Source of the DNA: Lycium barbarum
Taxonomy: Eukaryota; Streptophyta; Magnoliopsida; Solanales; Solanaceae
NCBI RefSeq assembly: GCF_019175385.1
Contig: NC_083345.1
Coordinates: 14,718,027-14,782,026, forward strand
Direction: 5' to 3'
DNA length: 64,000 nt
Shown piece by piece: positions 35,741-47,328 of the stretch. Below the pieces are notes generated by a model. That model did no database searches. It saw only the letters and a program-made list of their open reading frames with translations, and was not told the DNA's origin. Numbering within the stretch: the first letter of the stretch is position 1; the number at the start of each line of letters is the position of its first letter. Position numbers and translations under genes: made by a program.

Positions 35741-37288
35741 TTACTTAGTTCCACACTTCCTTTTCAAATGTCTCGGTGCCAATTTTGACAGATCACCGGT
35801 AACAATAATTGCATTTGCAACTGAAGGGCCATCATTGTCGCACAATTTATTTTTTTGCACACTTATCTTATCCTTTTCGATCATGTTCTGGATCTTATGC
35901 TTAAGAGCCGGGCAATTTTCTGTGTCATGACCTGGAATATTAGAGTGGTAAGCACAACTCTTGGACCAATCAAAATCTGGCGGTAGGCTTTTAGGGATCC
36001 ATCCTTTCTTTGGCTTCAGGAGTCCCTTGGCTTTCATTTTCTTAAATATGCTGGTTAATGACTCTTCAAGAGGAGTAAAAGTGCGGAATTTTGCGTGCTC
36101 TGACTGTCGTAAGCTAGACTGTGCTTGATCGGGTTGATTTTGAAAGCCTCGTTGATGAAGGTATACATGATCACGCGAACATTGATAGTTCTGCCGTGAT
36201 TGCGGCTGACGTGTAGACCTGACAGTTGAGTCGGTCTCTCTGTTTTTGCCTTGCAAGTTGTTGAATGTCTCGGCTTGAAAAGTTTCTTGTACTGATGAAG
36301 TGTCAACAATTCTTCCTGCTCGAATGCCCGCTTCTACTTGCTTTCCAACTTGAATTAAATTAGAAAAGTCGCGTAACCGCGCACATAACAACTTTTCATA
36401 ATATATGCCCTTTTGCATTTGGATGAAAGTTGAAATCAGCTCATTCTCGGGCAACGGAGGGTGTATTTTTTAAGCTTCCAATCTCCACCGGATGGCATAT
36501 TCCTGAAAAGACTCATGTGGCATTCTTTCTATCTCAAGCATATCATACAGATTTGGACTAACCCCGATGTTAAATTTGAAATGTTCTACAAAGTCGCGGG
36601 CCATGTCCTCCCATGTGTACCATTTGCGAAAGTCTTGTTCTGTGTACCAATCTAACGCCAACCCTGATAGGCTCTGAATGAACAATTTCATTCTTATGAC
36701 TTCATCTTGTCCAATTCCCATTAATCTGCTACAATAGTCCTTCAAGTACGTAACAGGATTTCCTCTGCCATTAAAGGTGTTGAATTTTGGCACTTTGAAT
36801 CCTGGCGGCAAATCAACATTCAGAAGCATGCACAAACTTTCATATCTTAAACTTTGGACGTTTCTTGCCTGCATCTCTTCTTCGATAATTCTCCTTAAAT
36901 TGTGAAGCTCTCTATTCGAGTTATTCTGATTGATTGCATTCGTTTCATTTCTCAATCTCTTGTGTGGGTATACCGCTAGCTGATTTTGCTGGTTTTCTGT
37001 GAAGGGCGCTGCAAGTGCAGGCTTTTGGGCATTAGGTATCAATGTGACTTGCAAAGCTTCTGGTTTAATAGAGTATCTTGGCGGTATGTTTGTAGGAGCT
37101 GGGTGAGGAGAAATAGTGAAGGAAATGTTTTGGGTAGAGCTGGAAGCTGAACTTGTGTTAGGAAGAAGGCTGAGGGTATTTCCCAAATTGACCAATACGC
37201 TTCTTTGTACTACATTCTTCTCGCTATCCTCATTTTGCGCTTGCACCAACCCCACACCGGTGTTGAATGACTCAAATTTTTTTGCCAT
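35741..37288 (-). pseudogene. Retrotransposon Gag with one internal stop
   Basis: Two frames, 36470-37288 and 35741-36454, are in phase and separated by a single TAA at 36470-36472, just after ...YAIRWRLEA. The first part has the Gag core: VPKFNTFNGRGNPVTYLKDY, then IQSLSGLALDWYTEQ and MLEIERMPHESFQEY. The second has NELISTFIQMQKGIYYEKLL and the zinc-type motif CAYHSNIPGHDTENC. The total is about 515 codons. Gag packages the RNA in cytoplasmic particles. The stop would give a truncated core unless read through. No protease domain follows. The rest of the frame is open, in keeping with the youth of the element. Confidence 0.85.
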
Positions 37289-38731
37289 TGTATCTCGTCC
37301 TTAATGCAGATTCGCAGCCAAAACAATGTTCAATGCCAGATAACCCGTAAAAGAAGGACACAAGAAGCTCTAGAATTTGTAGTCTGACGGTATCGTGACA
37401 GGCTGAATTGATGGCACGTAATCCTGATTTGATTCGTCTTTAATCTCGTCAACCTTCAAAAACAGGTGTATAAAGTTATAGAATTATTTTGATAAAAAAA
37501 AAAAAAAAAAAGATAAGGCTGAAAGCAAAGCCGCATGGCTTTTGAGGCGAGGCCACAATGGCCCTGATTGATAGACTTGATTGTTGATCTCGCGATTTTA
37601 AGTTCCTGCATCCAAAGAAAAATTCTCAGTTTGGGAGGGGGAAAGTTGATTCGTGTTGACTCGAAGCTTGACTTTGTTGGCGCCCCATTCATCCTGTTTG
37701 TTTGGATCTTACGGCCTCCGTTTAAAGCCTCGGTAGATGAACAGTAGTGAAACAATTGAAAGAAAGTCTTCCATTTGGAAAAATATATACGTAAGTGTAT
37801 GTATGTAAAGAAAGATATATATGAAAATATATGTATACAAGTTGTAAGATATTCCTGCTAACTTTCGATTGCGACACTTCCGAGAACTTTGAAAGGTCAT
37901 TTGTGTGTACTATTCTTGTCTAGTAGCCTTAATAGTGTCGATGTCCAACTTTTCTCTTGTCTAATCTTCCAAAATATGCCCCAGTTTTGATTCTGGAGGG
38001 TATACTAAACCTATGCTATGTTGTGACCGAACCTTGTATAGGTTGCCTACGTATCCACCAAGGAATCAGGTCCGAACGTAGTTCGTGACGCATAAGATAT
38101 TTTGGATGTTATAAAGCAACTGAACCCTATGTGGGCTGCCTACGTATCCCACCATGGGAATCAGGTCAGCGTAGTTCGGACGCATAAGATATTTTGGGTT
38201 TTTGTTATAAAGCAACCGAACCCTATGTGGGCTGCCTAAGGTAATCCCACCATGGGAATCAGGTCAGCGTAGTTCAGACTGCTGTTAAAGGAAAGGTTGC
38301 AAAACTAGATTGTCTTACCTATTGTCGTCCTTTGATTTGTTCTTGGATTGCTAGCTTTCAGGTTTACGTCATCACCTATTGGCTATTTAAAAATTCTTTC
38401 GAGTGGAATCTTGTCTTGTCCCCTAGTTTCTTTGTTACTCTCTCAGGATTTGTCTATTCGTTCATGTCACAATCGTAGAGTTGGCAGATTTGATAAGTAA
38501 AGTAGAAAAAAGATGATTAAGGAAAATCAGAAATGCATTCATAGTTTCGCAATTCAAGCTTCCACAAGGTGAAGCAAAACAAACAAAATTTTGGGTACGG
38601 TTCAAGCATCAATAAAAGAAAACAAGTTCACTACATGTTCATGCCACCAAGGCTCCTGGCGAATCAGGGACGGAGTACAAGTCCAGTTCTTCAGAGTCTC
38701 TCCTGGTTCTGCACCCTGGATGGTTGGTGTC
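37289..38731. other. Spacer between the two gag-type frames
   Basis: No long frame. It contains three copies of the 'ggctgcctacgtatccca' plus 'gaatcaggtc..cgtagttc' motif (about 38020-38085, 38105-38175 and 38215-38275), and an A run at 37495-37510. A minus-strand frame at 38602-38883 overlaps the end of the upstream reading frame in another phase and may be its frameshifted tail (it ends EPWWHEHVVNLFSFIDA). Confidence 0.5.
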
Positions 38732-39943
38732 TCAGTAGTTGTTGCACCAATCTTCACTGGCACTTGTTTTCGGATCATCCCCACAGGCGCAACGAACGTT
38801 GATGACACGCCTCTCTCTATCTTTTCCAATTGGCGTAACAGTATCCTTCCGATTCTTAACTTTTCGATAATTATCATGTTCACGTTGGCGTTTTCGTGAG
38901 TAGGAAAAGGGATGGCGATCCATATCGGGTCGAGCTCCAGTGAGCTGGATTGTTCCTTCCTTAATCAAGGCTTCGATTTTGCTTTTGAAGCCATAGCAAT
39001 CCTCAGTGGCATGCCCAGGAACTCCAGAATGATATGCGCAATGCTTGGAACTGTCAAACCATTTTGGGATAGGATTGAGAATTTTCCCTTCAATAGGTTG
39101 TACCACGCCTGCCGCTTTCAGTCTTTCAAATAGCTGAGACAAAGGTTCAGCGAACTGAGTGTAATTACGGGTGTTTTTTATGACAGGGTTTGGACGGGCT
39201 CTATGTGTGGTATGTGGTCGATTTCGGTGGGTGGAAATTTGGACAAATTGGTATGGACGTAAGTTTTGATATTGAGGTGCTCGGGGTTGGTAGTAATTTG
39301 GTTGAGTACTATAGACAGGGTAAGGGAATAGTGGAGCTTGGTAGGGTTCAACGTAATGGTAAGGGTAGAAAGGTTGTTGTGGATGGCCAAAGTATGTAAG
39401 GACTTGGTTTGGTGGGTTTAGAGGAGTAATTGTAGGTGGTGGGTTAGTGTTGGTGGGTAAAGCAATGTAAGGAGTATTACCTAGTGATTGATTTGGTGGG
39501 TTGACGGGTGGTGGATCAGGAGCGGCATAGGTAGTGTAGGTTAGAGGTAAGTTGTCGTTGGTAGATACAGTGTTCTGCGGAGGAAAATGTTCAGGGACTG
39601 GAGATTCAAGTGATGGAAAATGAGGCGGGTTTGATGCGACGTCCCTAGGTTCAGGAGGTGGACTTTGGAGTGTAACAGATGAGTTGGTCATGTTTCTAAC
39701 CCGATTCAGTTCTCTGCGTAGATCCTTAATCTCTTGAGTCAGGCGGGCAATATGTTCATCCTGTTGAATAGTAGTTCCATGTTCGGAAATCTCGGGCGGA
39801 TCGCTAGAGATCACGATATTTTCCACACCAGTTGAAATAGCTGCGGCCGGATCGGACATAGTAATTTCATTTCCTTGAACAGCCCAACTACGTTCAGGTA
39901 ACGACGACGTCTTTGACCTTGTGATGTAAGGATGGTCGGCCAT
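38732..39943 (-). CDS. First reading frame of the Ogre-like element, gag-type C-terminal motif
   Basis: The 403-aa protein begins MADHPYITRSKTSSLPE. It has a short coiled-coil segment (about 61-84, DEHIARLTQEIKDLRREL), a long Pro/Tyr/Asn-rich middle and, at residues 302-316, CAYHSGVPGHATEDC followed by YGFKSKIEALIKEGTIQL. The last motif is the zinc-type region of Tat-lineage Gag and is similar to the one in the downstream gag. The central Gag core (the LDWYTEQ region) is absent. It lies between the primer site and gag, the place of ORF1 in Ogre elements. It may be a gag copy that lost its core or a diverged accessory protein. It ends with a basic stretch and CGDDPKTSASEDWCNNY. The function is unknown to me. 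Confidence 0.75.
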   Translation of the reverse strand: MADHPYITRSKTSSLPERSWAVQGNEITMSDPAAAISTGVENIVISSDPPEISEHGTTIQQDEHIARLTQEIKDLRRELNRVRNMTNSSVTLQSPPPEPRDVASNPPHFPSLESPVPEHFPPQNTVSTNDNLPLTYTTYAAPDPPPVNPPNQSLGNTPYIALPTNTNPPPTITPLNPPNQVLTYFGHPQQPFYPYHYVEPYQAPLFPYPVYSTQPNYYQPRAPQYQNLRPYQFVQISTHRNRPHTTHRARPNPVIKNTRNYTQFAEPLSQLFERLKAAGVVQPIEGKILNPIPKWFDSSKHCAYHSGVPGHATEDCYGFKSKIEALIKEGTIQLTGARPDMDRHPFSYSRKRQREHDNYRKVKNRKDTVTPIGKDRERRVINVRCACGDDPKTSASEDWCNNY

Positions 39944-41067
39944 CGAATGTCAACACGAATCAACTCTCTTTGGGGAATAAGATAAACGAAACATAAAGTA
40001 TAAACGATGTTAGTGTCATGAGCATATCTAGGCAAAGTCATGATCACGTAAAGTCAAGTAAGGTATGTAGCAAATAATTCATCAAATAGAGTCAAACAAG
40101 TTGTCAAACAGATGTAAACGATTATATCAAATGATAACGCGTCCTAACATGCATGTGACCTCTTTGTGCCAGAGGTGGGCCTAACGTTGTTTGAAGGGTA
40201 AAAGTGTGTCATAATATGTCATCCTGTTGCTTTGATTAATTAAACGAATTCTATTTCCCCAAAATAAAGTACAAAACATTGTGTAACATTTATTAACACA
40301 TTAAATGAATACAACATGAAGTGTTTCCTAATCTGAGTAAAGTAAATACAGCTTCCTATGTCTAACTTCTAGCTCCGTTTTTGATGTCCTTGATCTTCGT
40401 CATTTGTTGTACTCCAATGCAAATCCAACCCTGTCATAGAAACGTTAGTCATCCCCTCTTTCCTAAAGTTTAATTAATTAGAGCAAATAGTCAATATTTA
40501 GGCACAGTTATCCTTCAAACATGCATATAAAGTATGATTGGTGTCACTTGGGGGTCGTGAACCCGCTTGGATTTTGGTAATGTTTACTAATGGACTTAAT
40601 ACACCTTGGGTATTAAGCCTCCTAGGCTCGTGCATGTCCTTAAAAGGTTTTGGTTTTCGCTCTACCTAGGTAGACTAAGAGAGGTTTTCCTATGACGCAA
40701 GGTTCCCCCAAGCGGAAAACTTGGGAGTGGAAAGTCTGTGGCCGTCGACTGCACCGCCGATCGACTAAATCCACTAGATCAATCCAACTAAAGGGGTAAT
40801 TTAGTAGTGCACGGGCGCGAACCGTGAAGCCGTTTTAAGTGTGTGAATATGTGTGAGTTTTCCAGAAATGGAGGAAATATGAACGGAATGTCAGTTTAAG
40901 AAAGCAGTAACATATTATTACATGGAAAATTTCACATAATAAAACAATCACTTAAAAGAACATAAGAGAAACAAATAAAGCAACAATAACGGCAAAAATA
41001 AAGAAAACCAACCAAACATCTAACAAATTAATTTTTAACCTAAGTTTGTTATGGTTAGAACCTATGG
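39944..41067 (-). other. Untranslated leader of the Ogre-like element
   Basis: About 1.1 kb between the primer site and the first long reading frame. I see no frame with homology. It contains a 'ggggtaatttagtagtgcac' stretch and several AT-rich segments. Confidence 0.5.
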
Positions 41068-41085
41068 TCCCCAGTGGAGTCGCCA
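41068..41085 (-). other. Primer-binding site, tRNA-Arg type
   Basis: Read on the minus strand, TGGCGACTCCACTGGGGA starts three bases after the LTR end. It is complementary to an arginine tRNA 3' end (TCCCCAGTGGAGTCG plus CCA), as I recall it from plant tRNA-Arg genes. Ogre elements use a tRNA-Arg primer, so this fixes both orientation and lineage. Confidence 0.8.
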
Positions 41086-41088
41086 AGC

Positions 41089-44000
41089 TGTTATACCCCA
41101 TTTTAACCGGGGTTGAAGCGGAGTACAACATATTGGAGATTCCTATATTGCTTTATTTTAAGGAGTCGCCACCTAATTAATTTAACGGTGAATTAGGACA
41201 CCTAGATATTAACTAAGGTAAATCTAGCTAAACCTCTGTTAATAGTCTGCTTAATCAGTATGATTCTAGGTAAGGGTTCTATATTATCCTAAAGGGAAAG
41301 GGTTAGGCATCCTTTAGAATCCGTTAACTACGGTTGTCCGGCCAAACTTAGGTTAATTAATTAAGATGAAAATTCATATAAAAAAAAGGGACTTTGAATG
41401 TCATTTTAAATAAAACTCATAAATATAACTAAGGCTTTAAATCAAATGCAATTTAACAATAAAACTTATAAAAAGATGGTTTGCATAAAAGAGGATTTTA
41501 GATGCTATTTAAACAAGGCTTAAAATGTTGCTAAGACTTTATATGAAATATAATAAATGCATTTTAAGATAAAACTTGTAGGAAATATAACAATTTTTGC
41601 CTGTAAATAATAGCTTTCAAGAAAGAGATTTAGCAATTTTGAACTTTATGTGAATGTAGCAATGTAGAAAATCTAAGCTTATAAATAGAATTCAAAGGGA
41701 AGTGAATTTGCTTATTAATTTGCTTATTAAATATGCTTAGTTAAAAATATGCATGATTGATTCAAACTTGAAGAGTTATCTATAAAATATAGTTGAATTT
41801 ATACTTGCATATTAGTGACGTTTTTGAAACATCTATAATGAAAACATGATTCCCTTTACTTAAAATATATAGTCATGCCATTTTGCAAATCAATTATCCC
41901 AAATAAAATGAAGCATGAAAAGAATAGTATTAACTTATGAAATTAATTGTTAGTATTCCTTAAACTAACTACCCATCACTAAAACTAACCTCCTAATTCA
42001 TTAGGATTTATCTAAACTAAGAAAACAAAACAAACAAAGAGTTAGTTGCATAATACAAATTAAATGCATAAATAAATAAAGGGGGAAATAATTCAGATGG
42101 ATTCAGCCCATTTTTTTTGTAAGAAAGGGGCTGCTGCAGTCGGACATGGGCTCAGCCCATTTTGAGGGATGACTGATCTGCTACTGTTGGGCCTTCGGCC
42201 CAGCAGTGTTCCTTTTTTTTTTTTTTAATTTATGATTCTGGGCTGCTGTTGGGCTGGACACGGAGAAGAATAATTCACGTTGGGCCTTAGCCCAAACCGA
42301 GCGCGGAAGGAGACGAGTCTCTCGGACTCGTATGCGGTGGTCATGCATAAAAACGAAAGAAAAAGATTAGTACATAATAAATAAATAAATAAATAAGACT
42401 AGACATATACAATGTAAATTTAAAGGAAAGAACATATTAGTGACTCATATATATACTATGTATATCTGAGTATATCCCGATCAATCAACCATACGACAGT
42501 CACTGAATATCGCAGAAATCAATTACAAAAACGTGCTAAGGCGGAGATTCTACACAACAGCAGCGGCAAGCAAAGGTTTACAGATTGTAAATAAACTTAT
42601 GAATCATATAATCTCACGTAGGAGCATACCAGACAGAGCATAGCTACGGGCTTGAGGTTTAACATAAAGCATTTTTTGACCTTATTTAACTGAAACTAAA
42701 CAAAAGCAGAATAGGGGATTGTCATAGAAAGATAGGGGAAAGGGACCTCAGTCAAACAAATCAAACACTCAGTTTAGGACCTCTCACTTAAATAAATCAA
42801 ACATGTCACAGGATGGCAGGAAGCATACAAATTCGATTATTCTGACGTGATAACAGAGCAATATCAGGTCTTAGCTGGATTCAAAATGGTATCAAAAATG
42901 CATAGATGAATTCAGAAACTTGTACATGCTATAAATCAAAGAAAGGTGAAGGACAAGGAATCAGCTATGTTTTTCGAAAGGCAGAGGTTCTAAATGACCC
43001 TAGTAGCTAGATAATTCCCTTTCAGTGAGTTTAAGATTCAAATCCATCTCTGTTAACTTTACTCATCCTTTTTAAAATTTCAGCAAAAAAGAATACAAAA
43101 AAAACAGCCAACCATAACAATGATTTATCGCGGCAGCAACAAAGGTTTACAAATTGTGAACGAACTCAAGAATCATGTAGCCTCGCATATGAGTATACAA
43201 CAGTGGGCAGGTGATACAATGGCATGTCAACCCTTTAATTTCCAAGATAGTATTAAATCCATTTAAGTCATCTTAAGACTCTTAAGCATATTATTCTTTT
43301 AATCATATCAGGATGTCTAAACTTCACATTATATCAAAGGTCAGTAAACCTATTGTGACAGCCAAGTTGCACATCTACAATTTTAAACATCAAACTGTCT
43401 CTCTCTATTTAAACCATATTAACCTTTTATGTCACATTGCACACTTGTTCAGTCATGGCAGAATTATTAGGCAAGTTCGCAAAATCATACAGGCCCATTT
43501 TACCACTTCAAAGCCTTTTCATACTAGTATAGTAATACTTAATAAATAAACTTGCTGATGACAGCCACAAGAGCTAGACATGCATACCACATTCTTCCAA
43601 ATAGACAAGAAAGCTAAAGCACCATAGCAACTAAACCAAATAAAACTGAAGAAACACACATAGTAGGCCAAACCAAGTAAGAGGTTAATTAACTGGATTC
43701 CAACATGATGATCCAAACAGGGATGGATGATCAACTTTCATGGGCTCAAAATGATAGATTAGGCAAAGCAGCCAAGCTAGTTAGGCACAGATGACAAACA
43801 TAGTAGGGAGCATGGAGATTAAACACCATGTCTAATCATGATGAGTTAAACACAGAAGAAATGGAACTGAACACTATAACTAAGCTAGATGAACTATGCT
43901 CAACATGGTGACAAGGAAACTTGAATGCTACAGATTAATTCAAAGCAAAGAAACCGGAGAACTGGGCATCGTAACTAAACACGGTAGGCTAAACCAAACA

Positions 44001-45879
44001 AAACGATGAGCTAAAAATATAACTGGATATGATGAATTGGATTAAAATAAAAAAAGGGTTATATCATATGCTTGGGGAAGTAGTAGGCAGAAAATAGACT
44101 AATATACACATAACATCCTGATTCAGGACCAATAACGCTCAGATTTTACAGCAGTTAACTAACCTATTCTAACCACAACAACACATAGACCAGGCAATGC
44201 AACACTTAAGACGAATTCAATTAAAACAAGTCAAACTGAGGCCAACAAACTAAAGAAGCATAAAAGGGCAAATATGCTTATGCGAAAGAAGCATCAAACT
44301 GAAACAACATTCACATTTTTATTGAAACATTAAACATCTAGGTAAACATAATTATGTCAACAGAATCTCTGCTAAACTAGTATAGGGAATAATAATAAAC
44401 CCAAACTAAACTGTGTCCAATCATTATTGAGCATGCAAACTATACTCAAACTACTATAAGCTGAATACATATGGCTAATCGAAAAAAAAACATAGAATGA
44501 ATCATACAGAACAAACTGAAGGTAAGCACATGCACATTATTAGCAAGCTACAAACTGATATATGGAACCAACCAAATGAAGACTAAATAAGCAATGTGGA
44601 CCTAATAAACACATGATTAATCCAAATTGGTACCTAACATAGGACTGGATGATTACAGAATTCGGTACAGGATTAAATTAAGCTCAAACATGCATAATAC
44701 AACCAAAGCGAACACATATGAGAATATAAATCGTAACTGATCCAGCGAATCACATAAGTAGCTTAACCATTCGAACATTTACTGAAGAATAACTAATAGA
44801 GGGTGTATTACCTTCTTCGGGTGCAGCGAAGTGGAGTTCGAGCCTCCGATATACCTTGAAATACTTCAAAGCTCAAGCTGGAATTCACTCGGAACCAAAA
44901 ACAGTAGCAAAGGCTAAAAAAATAAAAAAAATAAGGAAACGAAGACGAACTTCTTATTCTTGAAAACAATTTTCAGAAAAATCTTTGAAACTGCCAAAGA
45001 TTCTTAACTTCTCAAAGAAAATCCTCTTCTTTTCCCCCCGCTACTGACTTGGGAAAACATTATTTATAACATCAATCTTAGGTTTGAACTAGGGTTTTCG
45101 TCCGAAAAGGAAGAGAGAGAGGAGCGTGGGGGGACAATATGAAGTGGGGAGTGACAGACGGAGTGGGGAACAGGCCATAGTGGTGTGGCAAGGATCACGT
45201 GGGGGAGATGAAGGAGAGGAGAAAGAGAAGGGGTGAAGGCGGCGGTGGAGGAGGAAAAATGAGAAGGGAACCCTAGGTTCCCTTCTTTTGGACGGGAATT
45301 GGGCCTCCGGGTCGGGTTAAAAAAATGGGCCAGTTTTGGCTAAAATATGGGCTGGGCAAAAGTAAAAGAATGTCAGGTAAATTAAAATGTGGACTGGTTC
45401 TTCGTGAATTGGTCCGAAAATAGTATGAGTTGATTGGGCTACTACATTTAAATAAAGACCAATTTAAATTACTTAATATAAAATGTGCAATTACTAATAC
45501 TCGGATAATAAATTATATGCCGTCATAATAGCAGTGCAATAATATTTGAAATTCAACAGTAAGTAAATGCTGTTATCTAATTATGCGAAGATAAATGTGG
45601 TGCGTGTGCGTAAGATGGTAAAAAATGCTGAAATGATAATTATGATAATACTAGTAATAGTAATGATAATAATAATAATAAACTAATAATAATAATAATA
45701 ATAATAGTAGTAGTAGTAGTGACGGTAGGAAAAGATAATGACAGGATAATGAAATGCCGGTATTAATAAAAGCTAATTATAGTAAAAAATGCAAATAATT
45801 ATTTTTTAAAGTTGTCAAAATATTAGAAGCGAAAAATAGGTATTTTGGAGGAAAGGTGGGACAAAATTGGGTGTCAACA
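41089..45879 (-). repeat. 5' LTR of the Ogre-like element (4791 bp)
   Basis: Partner of 27870-32666. It is identified as 5' because the primer site adjoins it and the gag frames read away from it. The microsatellite near 45660-45720 differs in structure, with (TAG)n after (TAA)n. Confidence 0.93.
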
Positions 45880-47103
45880 ATAACACTTCATGAAACCTAA
45901 TGAGAAGTTTAGGTACCTAAAATAATGAAAGTGATGAGATCTCAATAAGTTATGTCACATTGCGAACCGATACAAATGATATATCGTCGACGATATCTTT
46001 GGTACAATATAGCGCAATATTTTACAAGATTGTGAGGATCTGAATTCTGTGTCTATAAAGCATGCTAACATAGACATTATTCCCAAGTGAAATGATGCAT
46101 TCTGGTAAGCTTCAAGCTTATTGGACCTGTAGTCCAGACAATCAGAAAATGTCACGCATTTAAATATTGATGGATATTGTCACTTGACAAAATTAATATG
46201 AAAATTCTTCAAGCAAGGTTCTAAAATTCTTGAAGCATATACAGGTTCTAAAAATCTATTCATAATTCTTATATGGATTAAATCAAGCAAGGTGAATGCA
46301 ATTTTATCACAATGAGTATTCATTGACTAAGGGTACACATGACTCTACTATCCTTATGTGTTTATGAGTGTAAATTGATTACTTGAATATTATTCGAACT
46401 CTTGAAGAGTTTTCACAAGCAATAGATTATCTACTTAAAGAAGTTGAAATGAGAAGCTTGCATAATTCTTTGGTCTTGAAGTGCCATATCTTTATGCAAT
46501 TGATGCATTTATATATTTTGCTATGACTACGAAGAATTACAGTCATATGGTGTTGTTCTACATGACAGTCAAATCATATAAAGATAACATATGTTTATAA
46601 AGCAAGTAAGAAATGTACTTGTTATACGCTGATGCAACTTTATCCAAAGACTGAAGATGCAGCAGCATACATAGCCCAACTAAAGGGAGGATTCATATAA
46701 GGAGATAGAACAAAGATTTCACCAAAGTTGTTCTTCACACACGATCTCCAAAGAATGATGATCTCAACGTGCAACAGATTCGTTCAAGTGATAATGTGGT
46801 TGATTTGTTCCCCAAGTCTCTACCAACAACAACTTTCGAGAAGATGATGCACGAGATTGGAATGCGAAGATTCAAGTTTTGGATTTATGTTCTCATCTGG
46901 GGGAGTTAATACGCGTTGTACCATTTTTCCCTTAACCAAGATTTTGTCCCAATTGGATTTTTCTGGTAAGGTTTTTAATGAGGCAGCCAAAATGCTTATT
47001 ATTATAAATGTGTACTCTTTTTTCTTGAATTTTTCTCACTGGATTTTTTCTAGTAAGGTTTTAATGAGGCATATTATCTATCAAATAGACATCCAAGGGG
47101 TAG
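45880..47103 (+). pseudogene. Copia pol remnant, 3' part
   Basis: Broken frames continue the copia polyprotein after the Ogre-like insertion. Near 46620-46870 the RNase H tail is clear: an AQLKGGFI-like piece, then SSDNV, DLFPKSLPTTTFEKMMHEIG and MRR, close to the usual copia ending. Upstream pieces are too decayed to read with confidence. The 47091-47103 purine tract and right LTR follow. Confidence 0.7.
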
Positions 47104-47328
47104 TGTTATAGATAAATATTATTTTTTAAGGAAGTCTATCATGTTATAGATAAATATCATTTATTATGGATGTCTATCTTCAAGAGAGAAATTAGGGTTT
47201 GGGACCAAGTCAGTTTTCTACTATAAATAGAGATGTTTCCTTCATTGTATTTATATGTCTCAAGAGAAATAAAGAATTCTCCTCTCTTCTCTACAATGTT
47301 TTTCTTCTTGCTTTATTGTTTTATAACA
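47104..47328 (+). repeat. Right LTR of the copia element
   Basis: 225 bp, clearly diverged from the left LTR by substitutions and small indels ('gggtttgggaccaagtcag' against 'ggttagtaactttgagacca'). This marks the copia insertion as much older than the Ogre-like one. Confidence 0.85.

Larger units (their letters stand above)
27870..45879 (-). mobile_element. Young non-autonomous Ogre/Tat-type LTR retrotransposon (18.0 kb)
   Basis: The LTRs (27870-32666 and 41089-45879) run from TGTTATACCCC to GTGTCAACA and differ, by eye, at about eight single bases plus a microsatellite. A perfect 5-bp target duplication ATAAC flanks the element (27865-27869 and 45880-45884). It reads on the minus strand: primer site next to the right-hand LTR, two gag-type reading frames, then GC-rich tandem repeats and a purine tract before the left-hand LTR. 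LTRs near 5 kb, a tRNA-Arg primer site and an extra frame before gag are features of Ogre elements of the Tat lineage. I see no protease, reverse transcriptase, RNase H or integrase in the 8.4-kb interior, so it must rely on another element for mobility. It resembles the TR-GAG class. Confidence 0.9.
24466..47328 (+). mobile_element. Decayed Ty1/copia LTR retrotransposon, interrupted
   Basis: Similar LTRs at 24466-24692 and 47104-47328 start 'tgttatagataaatatt' and end 'ttttataaca' or 'ttttataata'. Flanks ATAAT and ATAAC are a near-match 5-bp target duplication, and a polypurine tract 'ccaaggggtag' precedes the right LTR. Without the nested 18-kb insertion the element is about 4.85 kb, normal for copia. 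The coding region is riddled with stops and shifts, but integrase (about 27100-27500) and the RNase H tail (about 46620-46870) are legible. Confidence 0.85.
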
